Source: an uncultured Lachnospiraceae bacterium (GTDB taxonomy: Bacteria > Bacillota > Clostridia > Lachnospirales > Lachnospiraceae). Taken from it: a stretch of DNA of 39,125 nt. This document shows, piece by piece, positions 16,832-24,215 of the stretch. Numbering within the stretch: the stretch's first letter is position 1; every line of letters begins with the position of its first letter. A program made the translations under genes and the position numbers. The stretch lies in contig CAJUDQ010000022.1 in NCBI GenBank assembly GCA_910585215.1, positions 14,263-53,387 of the forward strand. The letters are read 5' to 3'. The notes under the pieces are model-generated. The model saw nothing but the letters and a program-made list of their open reading frames with translations. It made no database searches and was not told where the DNA came from.

Positions 16832-17701
16832 TTATACTTTTGCTTTTTGCATATTAAAAATCTTATCTATTATTCCATGTTCCATATCATCAATACTATA
16901 AATCATATCCATAACTTCAAAAGTTTCTCTTAAATTCCCCTTTGCACTTTTCCAACCCACTCCGTCTGTAAACCATACAAATGTAAATCCTTCTATAGTA
17001 TCAGCTTCCTGTGAAAGCATTTTATAGCTTCTTGCTGTTTCATTCAACTTAGATCCGCCTCCACTATAAAAGTTTGTTTCAATACCATATATCATTTGTT
17101 TTGTTTTAATTACAAAATCAAATCGTTTTGCAGCTTTGCCCTGATTAGAAAGTGCAGATAAGTCAATATTCCATTTATTTTCAATATCTTTTAAATACAT
17201 TTCTTTAAAATAATTTTTATCTTTCACAAATCCCGCTGTAACTATATAGTTCTCAACTAAATTTTCCATTTGATGACCACCTCGGTTCTTTCGTCCATTA
17301 GAATCCAGGCCTGTTTCAATCCCAAAAGCATAATCAACTAAATTATTTACAATATGATTTGCAATCATATCAAATAACCCTGTTTTACACATAAATACTT
17401 TGTATTAATTCATCTGCTTAAAATTATAAAGAAATGCACCTTTTTCATCTTGCGCATAGATTTCATTATTACGCACAGCAAGTAACAATGGTACACATGC
17501 CAAAGTTTCTGGATATTTTGTTATAATTTTTTCAAAATCTTTCTCAATATTCTTTGAACCAATCAGAGAATTTAAAATATTCAGTTCTACCTTAATTTCT
17601 TCTACATTTTTTACAACCTTGTTAAAATCAACATAGTAATCATAACCCGATATGCTTGGTCTAAATTTATTAAGCCATTCATCAAAATTTCTATTTGTCA
17701 T
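16832..17701 (-). pseudogene. dpnB: DpnII-like GATC endonuclease with in-frame stop
   Basis: The reading frame spans 290 codons, matching DpnII (288 residues), but codon 99 is TAA (17407-17405). The part before it (98 aa) has NFDEWLNKFRPSISGYDYYVDF and LNSLIGSKNIEKDFE. The part after (186 aa if started at ATG 17392) has GLDSNGRKNRGG, FDFVIKTKQMIYGIETNFYSGGGSKLNETARSYK and NLRETFEVMD. All match DpnII as I know it, including the likely catalytic D-(n)-E-x-N region. No frameshift is needed: both halves share one frame. By my alignment the stop falls where DpnII has Glu, so GAA to TAA would explain it. It is either inactive, made as two pieces, or a sequencing error. Confidence 0.88.
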
Positions 17702-17820
17702 TTACGATTTTCTCCAATCTTTTTAAGTATTTTCAAATACTCTTCACTTATGTCTGTTCCAATAAGTTTTTCAAAAAATCTGATAAACTCTGTTTCAAAA
17801 TCAAATGAGCCTTTCTTCAT
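17698..17820 (-). CDS. 40-aa ORF between dam and the DpnII-like gene
   Basis: A short open frame with ATG at 17820 and TGA at 17698-17700. The stop overlaps the ATG of the endonuclease frame (ATGA), so translation is probably coupled. The product is 40 residues: acidic/aromatic at first, then LIGTDISEEYLKILKKIG. The IGxDxxxEYLKI pattern resembles the C-terminal end of beta-class DNA methylases such as DpnA, and this is the place dpnA occupies in the pneumococcal dpnM-dpnA-dpnB operon. It may be a dpnA remnant or a small control protein; both are guesses. The ribosome binding site is weak. Confidence 0.45.
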   Translation of the reverse strand: MKKGSFDFETEFIRFFEKLIGTDISEEYLKILKKIGENRK

Positions 17821-17847
17821 AATTCAATTCTTTATTATTTTGACTTT

Positions 17848-18681
17848 TTAATAGTTATATATAATCACTTCTTCGCCCACTCTATTTGATGCATCCGAAT
17901 TAATCATCCGTTTTACACTTACAACATCTATTTTATAACCTTTACCACCATATAACTCATTTACCAGATCTGTATTATGATTTGTAAGCATACACATACA
18001 GCCTCTATTTGTTAATTCATCATACAACCTTGCCAGACGTTTATGACTTTCTATATCAAATCCCTCTTTTGTATATGATTCGAATGATGTTAAATTTAGA
18101 GGAATATATGGACTGTCAAAAAATATAAAATCACCTTTTTCAGCGTCTATACATGCTGCTTCAAAATCTCCCTCCATAATAGTTATATTCTGTAAATACT
18201 GAGATACATCCATAATAACTTTTTTGTCAACTGACATTCTTCTGCTATTATTATATGGAACATTAAAAAGCCCTTTACTATTTACACGATATAATCCATT
18301 AAAACAATGTTTATTAATAAAAACGAATAGTGCTGCTAATTTTATATCATATTCCAAATTTAGCATTTTATTGTTATACTGTTCCCGAAGAAAATAATAG
18401 TATTCTTTTCCATCTTCCCACATTTCTCTATCAAGCTTATCTACTTCTTCTAAAAAATCCTTTGGCGCATTACAAATCTGTCTGTATGTATTTATCAATG
18501 CCTTATTAATATCATTAATCAATGTATTTGCAGGCTTTAATTCAAATACTACTGCACCGCCACCTACAAATGGCTCATAATACTTATTATATTTTTCAGG
18601 TATTCTCTTCTTTATTTGTGGAAGTAACTGACGCTTTCCTCCAGCCCATTTCACAAATGGAGAAGCGTTTGAATAATTCAT
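17848..18681 (-). CDS. dpnM: Dam-type N6-adenine methylase (DpnM-like, GATC)
   Basis: An alpha-class adenine methyltransferase of 277 residues, full length for the DpnM family. SAM-binding motifs: FVKWAGGKRQLL (about 9-20) and YEPFVGGGAVVFEL (about 35-48). The catalytic motif is FFDSPYIPLNLTSF, DSPY in place of the common DPPY. KEGF and MLTNHNTDLV follow in the family order. It would methylate adenine in GATC and protect against the neighbouring DpnII-like nuclease; specificity is inferred from that partner. The ATG follows AAAGAGGAGT. It is the only clearly intact gene of the island and more AT-rich than the ribosomal genes nearby. Confidence 0.93.
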   Translation of the reverse strand: MNYSNASPFVKWAGGKRQLLPQIKKRIPEKYNKYYEPFVGGGAVVFELKPANTLINDINKALINTYRQICNAPKDFLEEVDKLDREMWEDGKEYYYFLREQYNNKMLNLEYDIKLAALFVFINKHCFNGLYRVNSKGLFNVPYNNSRRMSVDKKVIMDVSQYLQNITIMEGDFEAACIDAEKGDFIFFDSPYIPLNLTSFESYTKEGFDIESHKRLARLYDELTNRGCMCMLTNHNTDLVNELYGGKGYKIDVVSVKRMINSDASNRVGEEVIIYNY

Positions 18682-18742
18682 TTTTACTCCTCTTTCCTAT
18701 ATGCATTGTTCTTTTTAACATAAAAAATGAAATTTAGATATT

Positions 18743-19480
18743 TTACTTTTGAAATACAAAAATGTACTCATGTGCCAATAATAAAAAATTAGTATATTGA
18801 TTCTCCCAATAATCCGTAGAACGACAATTATGTTGCTCTTTAATAATAATCTCTTTATTTATAAAACCTGCCTGCAAAAAACATTCCATCACATAAAAAC
18901 CTAACGGAATTATATTTCCATATTTTCTTATATCTGCCATCATCACTGCACACATTTTTTTCCTTTTCAATACACGATATGATTCTTCTGCTACCTTCTG
19001 CATTTGTTTTAAAAATTCCTCTAATTCAATTAAAGAAATATCTCCATCTATTTCTTTACTGTACTTAATAATATTAGCATATGGGGGATGCGTACAGATA
19101 AAGTCAATATGGCTATCTTTAATAAAATATAAATCTGCTGCATTGGCGTTTCGTGTAAATATTTTTGAATTTGTTTTACATTGGAATTGTAAATTTGTTT
19201 CAGAAATTAAAACAGATTGCGGATTAATATCAAGACCTACCGCATTGCGACCCAGTAGCTTCGCTTCTACCAAAGTAGTTCCACTACCCATAAATTGATC
19301 CAAAATCCAGTCTCCCTGATTTGAATATCGAAGTATTAGATTTCTTGGCACATATGGAGACCAGTTTCCCCGATATTTACCTGAATGTGTTGCCCAACTG
19401 CCTCGGTTGGGAAATGACCAAATAGTTGTTGGCTCAAGATTAAATTTATCTGGATATAAATTTATAAGAAAAACCCCCTT
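18743..19480 (-). pseudogene. DNA methylase (N4-C/N6-A type) without a visible start
   Basis: The open frame runs from 19480, just after an in-frame TAA (19481-19483), to 18743. Conserved sequence begins almost at once: FPNRGSWATHSGKYRGNWSP, then the SAM motif DQFMGSGTTLVEAKLLGRNAVGLDI, then the catalytic CTHPPYANIIKYS. Motif I precedes motif IV, so this is not a DpnA relative. There is no ATG, GTG or TTG before the conserved block; the first is GTG at 19351, inside it, which would remove about 43 residues. The upstream end lies in the rpsI terminator, so the gene looks cut at its 5' end. A start at ATA after AAAAGGGGG cannot be excluded. About 245 codons remain. Confidence 0.7.
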
Positions 19481-19521
19481 TTATTATATAATTTGAAAGA
19501 AAATCATATTATAAAAGGGTT
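19466..19521 (-). terminator. Terminator of rplM-rpsI at the island edge
   Basis: On the minus strand AACCCTTTTATAAT pairs with an ATAAAAGGGGGTT-containing arm (outer arms 19517-19521 and 19472-19476, with a two-base bulge), then TTTTTC. The methylase reading frame opens inside it, so this marks the junction of the restriction island. The 120 bp between it and rpsI are AT-rich, with nothing recognisable. Confidence 0.7.
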
Positions 19522-19641
19522 GTTATCCTAAGAAAAAGTACTTCAAGATATCAAAAATACAAACATTAATAACTAACATATCTCATATACTTAACACTTG
19601 GCTTAACAACCCAAAAAATTTTTATTTGAAAGAATAGTAAA

Positions 19642-20040
19642 TTATCTCTTACTAAACTGTGGCGCACGTCTTGCCGCCTTCAAACCATACTTCTTTCTTT
19701 CCTTCATTCTAGGATCTCTTGTCAAAAATCCTGCTTTCTTTAAGGTCTGTCTGAAATCCGCATCTACTTCCAGCAATGCTCTTGAAATACCATGTCTGAT
19801 AGCGCCTGCCTGACCTGTATAACCGCCGCCATGAACATTTACCAGTACGTCATATTTGCCGTTTGATTCTGTAAGTACCAGAGGCTGACGAACAATCACC
19901 TTTAATGTCTCAAGTCCAAAATATTCATCAATGTCTCTTTTATTTATTGTAACCTTGCCTGTACCAGGTACCAGATATACCCTTGCAATGCTCTTTTTTC
20001 TTCTTCCTGTTCCATAGAACCTGTCATTAGCCTTAGCCAT
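19642..20040 (-). CDS. rpsI: Ribosomal protein S9
   Basis: Small-subunit protein of 132 residues, whose C-terminal tail reaches the P-site tRNA. It has the N-terminal YGTGRRKKSIARVYLVPG and the invariant ending KERKKYGLKAARRAPQFSKR. The ATG follows ATAGGAGGAAG. It forms a two-gene operon with rplM (22 bp gap), as in most bacteria, closed by the terminator at 19466-19521. Confidence 0.98.
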   Translation of the reverse strand: MAKANDRFYGTGRRKKSIARVYLVPGTGKVTINKRDIDEYFGLETLKVIVRQPLVLTESNGKYDVLVNVHGGGYTGQAGAIRHGISRALLEVDADFRQTLKKAGFLTRDPRMKERKKYGLKAARRAPQFSKR

Positions 20041-20062
20041 TGTAACTTCCTCCTATCGCCGA

Positions 20063-20491
20063 TTAAACTGTTAATACTTCTGGTTTCTGAGCTGCATGCG
20101 GATGCTCAGCACCTGCGTACACATGAAGCTTTGTATACATCTGTCTTCCCAAAGGTCCCTTTGGAAGCATTCCTTTTACTGCAAGCTCTACTACCTTTTC
20201 CGGCTTCTTATCAAGCATTTCTCTCAAAGTTGTCTCTTTGAGACCGCCTACATAATCCGAATGACGGTAATATTTCTTCTGGTCCAGCTTCTTGCCTGTA
20301 ACAGCAATCTTATCAGCATTCACAACAATTACAAAATCACCTGTATCAACATGTGGTGTATATATAGGCTTATTCTTGCCTTTCAAAACCTTTGCTACCT
20401 CTGATGCAAGACGTCCTAATGTCTTATTCTCTGCATCAACAACATACCATTTTCTTTCGATTTTTTCTGGACTGGCCATAAAAGTCTTCAT
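20063..20491 (-). CDS. rplM: Ribosomal protein L13
   Basis: An early-assembling large-subunit protein of 142 residues. KWYVVDAENKTLGRLAS and HVDTGDFVIVVNADKIAVTG at the front, and GMLPKGPLGRQMYTKLHVYAG towards the end, are family hallmarks. The ATG follows ATAGGAGGAAGACC. It has its own promoter and a structured leader that may bind L13. Confidence 0.98.
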   Translation of the reverse strand: MKTFMASPEKIERKWYVVDAENKTLGRLASEVAKVLKGKNKPIYTPHVDTGDFVIVVNADKIAVTGKKLDQKKYYRHSDYVGGLKETTLREMLDKKPEKVVELAVKGMLPKGPLGRQMYTKLHVYAGAEHPHAAQKPEVLTV

Positions 20492-20563
20492 TGGTCTTCC
20501 TCCTATAAAGATGAAACTAATTTACATATAGTATTTATTTTGAAATGCTTCCTCCGGGGCTAA

Positions 20564-20608
20564 TGGCGGAAACATATTCATGCATGATTTTTGTGACGCA
20601 ATCCGCCA
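20564..20608 (-). promoter_or_regulatory. Possible L13 autoregulatory leader hairpin
   Basis: TGGCGGA (20564-20570) and TCCGCCA (20602-20608) form a 7-bp GC-rich stem near the start of the rplM transcript, closing a 31-base region containing the palindrome TGCATGCA-like ATGCAT. Firmicutes rplM leaders are known to hold an L13-binding structure; I did not compare it with a model. Confidence 0.5.
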
Positions 20609-20617
20609 CAGCTCTAT

Positions 20618-20646
20618 ATTTTATATGATTTTTAACAGCATGTCAA
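20618..20646 (-). promoter_or_regulatory. Promoter of rplM-rpsI
   Basis: On the minus strand TTGACA (20646-20641) and TAAAAT (20623-20618) are 17 bp apart. Confidence 0.7.
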
Positions 20647-20730
20647 TCTTTTTTATACATTTTCTGTATATATTTTTCTCTTTCTGTCAAACAAATTTTT
20701 TCAGACAGCCAAGTTTTTCATAAATATTTT

Positions 20731-21486
20731 CTAACATTCTTCAAAACTTTCATATTCTATCCCTATCAGGGTTAATCCGCATGCTGCCGCCTTTGGCCCT
20801 GCTGCATTTCTATCTCTTGCCTCAATAATTTCCTGTACATGCTCCGGTGGGTAAATATTCAACCCTACTTTTATCAATGTTCCCACAATGATACGAACCA
20901 TATTATATAAAAAACCATTGCCGCAGATTATCATATGTATCATATCTCCCTCTTTTTTTATCTCCAGCCTATAAATTGTCCGCACGGTATTTTCCACCTG
21001 ACTTCTGGAAGAACAGAAGCTTTTAAAATCATGTTCCCCCACAATATATTCGGCCCCTTTTTTCATTTTTTCCACATCCAGAGGCATATATACAAAATGT
21101 GAATACAATCTTTCTGTAGGCACTGCAAATCTGCGGTTTAAAATTTTATATTCATAAGTTTTTTTGCTGTTGCAGTGACGCGGATGAAAATCTGGTGCCA
21201 CCTCCCTTGACTCCTGAATACGGATATCCGCCGGCAGCCGCTGGTTCAGCGCAAAGGATATCTTCTCCGCCGGAATCCTTGTCTCAGTGTCAAATACAGC
21301 TACATTTCCAAGTGCATGAACACCGGAATCTGTTCTGCTTGCTCCTATCACGGTAATTTCTTCTCCCAGAAGCTCTCCAAGTTTTTCATTTATAATCTGC
21401 TCCACAGTAATTCCGTTTTCCTGAATCTGCCATCCGCAGTAATTTGTTCCATCATAGGCTATCTTTAACAAAACCCGTTTTAACAT
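20731..21486 (-). CDS. truA: tRNA pseudouridine(38-40) synthase
   Basis: TruA makes pseudouridine at positions 38-40 of the tRNA anticodon arm. The protein has 251 residues. The catalytic Asp lies in GASRTDSGVHALGNVAVFDT (about residue 53). RILNRRFAVPTERLYSHF and the late GNGFLYNMVRIIVGTLI are also family motifs. It follows ecfT by 53 bp. The order ecfA-ecfT-truA-rplM-rpsI is standard in Firmicutes. Confidence 0.97.
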   Translation of the reverse strand: MLKRVLLKIAYDGTNYCGWQIQENGITVEQIINEKLGELLGEEITVIGASRTDSGVHALGNVAVFDTETRIPAEKISFALNQRLPADIRIQESREVAPDFHPRHCNSKKTYEYKILNRRFAVPTERLYSHFVYMPLDVEKMKKGAEYIVGEHDFKSFCSSRSQVENTVRTIYRLEIKKEGDMIHMIICGNGFLYNMVRIIVGTLIKVGLNIYPPEHVQEIIEARDRNAAGPKAAACGLTLIGIEYESFEEC

Positions 21487-21539
21487 GACATAGTTCCTTT
21501 CCTGTCATCAAAACCCTGTTATTTTTATCTATTTCTTTT

Positions 21540-22343
21540 CTAAAAAATACACTTTACAACCACCATAACCACCGCATATCCCGCTATTACAAAATAGGCA
21601 GTTTTGTCACTCTTCTTATAAACAAGCGGTTTCATTTTTGTCCTTCCTTCCCCTCCCCGATAGCATCTTGCCTCCATTGCCAGTGCAAGGTCCGAAGAAC
21701 GTTTTACTGAAGATACAATCAAAGGAATAAAAATTGGAACCAGCCCTTTTGCCTTTTTTACAAGACCGCCGCTTTCAAAATCCGCCCCTCTTGCCTTTTG
21801 GGCACGCATTATTTTATCTGTTTCCTCCGCCAGCACCGGAATAAATCTCAATGCAATGGTAATCATCATAGCGATTTCATGAACCGGCACTCTTATTTTT
21901 ACAAGAGGCGCACATGCTTTTTCCATGCCATCTGCAAGGTCTGTTGGAGTAGTGGTCAAAGTCAAAACTGCTGACATAAGAATTAACAGAAAAATTCTGA
22001 GACAGATTTTTACAGCCAGAAAAATTCCCTGCCATGAAATATGGATAATTCCAATCGAAAAAATCATATTTTCACCTTTTGTAAAAAATATTGTAAAAAA
22101 TACACTAAATAAAAGCAAAAATAAAACGGACCTGAGTCCTTTTATCATCTGCTTTGGCGGAATCTTTGTCAATTTTATAATGACTGCCAGAACTGCTATA
22201 TTAATACCATATCCTGCAGCAGAATTATTGAAAAAAAGAAAAACCATATAACATAAAACTGCCAGAAGCTTTACCCTGACATCCAGACTGTGTATTTTTG
22301 ATTCTGCCGGATAATATTGTCCCAGTGTGATATCCTTTAACAT
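21540..22343 (-). CDS. ecfT: ECF transporter transmembrane subunit EcfT
   Basis: Membrane scaffold of the energy-coupling-factor module that drives uptake of vitamins and other trace nutrients by separate S-components. It has 267 residues. Five or so hydrophobic helices and the two coupling-helix signatures are present: AQKARGADF (about 192) and AMEARCYRGG (about 233). The second has Cys where many have Gly (ARG). It follows the fused ATPase gene by 67 bp. No S-component gene is in the window, as usual for group II ECF transporters. Confidence 0.94.
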   Translation of the reverse strand: MLKDITLGQYYPAESKIHSLDVRVKLLAVLCYMVFLFFNNSAAGYGINIAVLAVIIKLTKIPPKQMIKGLRSVLFLLLFSVFFTIFFTKGENMIFSIGIIHISWQGIFLAVKICLRIFLLILMSAVLTLTTTPTDLADGMEKACAPLVKIRVPVHEIAMMITIALRFIPVLAEETDKIMRAQKARGADFESGGLVKKAKGLVPIFIPLIVSSVKRSSDLALAMEARCYRGGEGRTKMKPLVYKKSDKTAYFVIAGYAVVMVVVKCIF

Positions 22344-22410
22344 CCCTGTACTTCCTTTAATATTTCTATATTTTCTTTATTTACTCTACATTTATCTGTG
22401 AACTTTTTCA

Positions 22411-24210
22411 CTATTTCCATGCTTCCTTTAATCTTTGGCAGATTTCCTCTGCTGCCTCCTCTATATTTAAAACATCTGTATTTACCTGAAGTCCTGCTTT
22501 TTTTAAATCTTCCATAATATAAACAACCTGTGGTGCCGCAAGTCCCATTTTCTCAAGCTCACTGTGTCTTCGAAATATATGAACAGGAATATCGTCCATT
22601 TTCTTTTCTCCACAGTCCAGCACAATCATACGTTCTGTATATTTTGCCACATCCTCCATACTATGTGAAACCAGAATAATAGTTGTGTTGCTGTTTTTAT
22701 GCAGCTTCTTTAAAATATCAAATATCTCGTCTCTCCCACGTGGGTCAAGCGCTGCCGCCGGCTCATCCAGTATAAGAACCTCCGGATTCATGGCAAGCAC
22801 TCCCGCAATTGCCACTCTCCGCTTTTGACCGCCGCTTAATTCAAAAGGAGATAATTCATAACATTCCTCTCCGATTCCTACCTGTTCCAATGCATGTTTT
22901 GCAAACTCTTCTGCCTCCTCCTTTGAAAATCCCAGGTTTCTCGGACCAAAGCATACATCCTGCAAAACAGTTGCCTCAAAAAGCTGATATTCGGGATATT
23001 GAAATACCAGTCCGACTTTTTTTCGAAGAGCAGGAAAACCGTTACTTTCCTCATAAATATTTCTACCCTTAAACAGCAGTTCTCCGGACGATGCCTTATT
23101 TAATCCGTTTAAATGCTGTATCAGCGTAGATTTTCCAGAACCGGTATGTCCGACAATTCCAAGAAATTCCCCCTGATAGATATCAAATGAAATATTTTTT
23201 AATGCCTGTTTTCTGTATACAGAATCCGGCGAATATACATAACTGATATTTCTGAGAGAAAAAAGTACCTCTTTTTTTGCTGCAGATACCCATTTTTTTT
23301 CATTCGATTCTGAACAGCCAAAAATTTCACAGGGCTTTAAAAAGCATTTCCTCAATTCCTCTGTAAATACCTTCCTGTTTATAATTCCTGCGGGAAGAGA
23401 AAGTCCTCTGCGGTTCAGCAGATATGCAAGCTCTGTGACCACCGGAAGTTCCATTCCTGCTTCTCTGATTTTCTCATACTGTGAAAAAACCTCCTGTGGT
23501 GTTCCAGAAATCGCTATTTTCCCCTGATTCATTACAAATACCTTATCTGCATGGATAACCTCATCCATATGATGCGTAATTAAAATTATGGTTACGTGCT
23601 CTTTTTTATTTAATTCATGCAGGGTATCCAGTACTTCTCTTCTTCCTCCCGGGTCCAGCATGGAAGTAGGCTCATCCAACACAATACAGTCCGGTTTCAT
23701 TGCAAGAATACCGGCAATTGCCACACGCTGTTTCTGTCCTCCACTCAGACGAGACGGAGAATATCGTCTGTATTCTGACATTCCCACCGCCTGCAATGCC
23801 TGTTCTACCCGCTTCCATATATCAGGGGTCGGCACTCCCAGATTTTCAAGTCCAAAACCTACATCTTCCTCAACAACGGAGGCTACCATTTGATTATCCG
23901 GATTCTGAAATACCATTCCGGCACTTTTGCGCACTTCCCATAAGTTTTCTTCCTGTGAAGTATCCTTTCCATTTACCAGCAAAGTACCACGGGAAGGCAG
24001 AAGAATCGCATTGATATGCTTCGCCAGCGTAGATTTTCCAGAACCGTTATGTCCCAGAATCGCTATAAAATCTCCTCTGTTCACATCCAGTGAAACCGAA
24101 TCTACGGCATATTTTTCACTGATAACATTTCCTTCTTCATCTCTGTCTGTAAATTTATGGACAAGATTCTTTATCTCTATGATTTTTTTTATTTTCTGTG
24201 CCTGAAACAT
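22411..24210 (-). CDS. ecfA: Fused EcfA1-EcfA2 double ATPase of the ECF transporter
   Basis: One reading frame of 599 residues holds two complete ABC ATPase domains. Domain 1: Walker A GHNGSGKST (about 53-61), signature LSGGQKQRVAIAG, Walker B CIVLDEPTSMLDP. Domain 2: Walker A GHTGSGKST (about 353), LSGGQKRRVAIAG, VLILDEPAAALDP. In most Firmicutes these are two adjacent genes, ecfA1 and ecfA2, whose products pair; here a linker (about residues 275-320, with CEIFGCSESNEKKW) joins them. It starts 5 bp after fbp and is followed by ecfT. An artificial fusion from a sequencing error is possible but no sign of one is visible. Confidence 0.93.
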   Translation of the reverse strand: MFQAQKIKKIIEIKNLVHKFTDRDEEGNVISEKYAVDSVSLDVNRGDFIAILGHNGSGKSTLAKHINAILLPSRGTLLVNGKDTSQEENLWEVRKSAGMVFQNPDNQMVASVVEEDVGFGLENLGVPTPDIWKRVEQALQAVGMSEYRRYSPSRLSGGQKQRVAIAGILAMKPDCIVLDEPTSMLDPGGRREVLDTLHELNKKEHVTIILITHHMDEVIHADKVFVMNQGKIAISGTPQEVFSQYEKIREAGMELPVVTELAYLLNRRGLSLPAGIINRKVFTEELRKCFLKPCEIFGCSESNEKKWVSAAKKEVLFSLRNISYVYSPDSVYRKQALKNISFDIYQGEFLGIVGHTGSGKSTLIQHLNGLNKASSGELLFKGRNIYEESNGFPALRKKVGLVFQYPEYQLFEATVLQDVCFGPRNLGFSKEEAEEFAKHALEQVGIGEECYELSPFELSGGQKRRVAIAGVLAMNPEVLILDEPAAALDPRGRDEIFDILKKLHKNSNTTIILVSHSMEDVAKYTERMIVLDCGEKKMDDIPVHIFRRHSELEKMGLAAPQVVYIMEDLKKAGLQVNTDVLNIEEAAEEICQRLKEAWK

Positions 24211-24215
24211 TACGT

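Noticed and set aside
16832..17392. Treating the C-terminal DpnII-like part as an independent gene
   Set aside because: It continues the upstream frame with one stop between and lacks a convincing ribosome binding site of its own; one interrupted gene is simpler.
18743..19480. Identifying this methylase as DpnA
   Set aside because: In DpnA the catalytic DPPY motif precedes the SAM motif; here the order is reversed.
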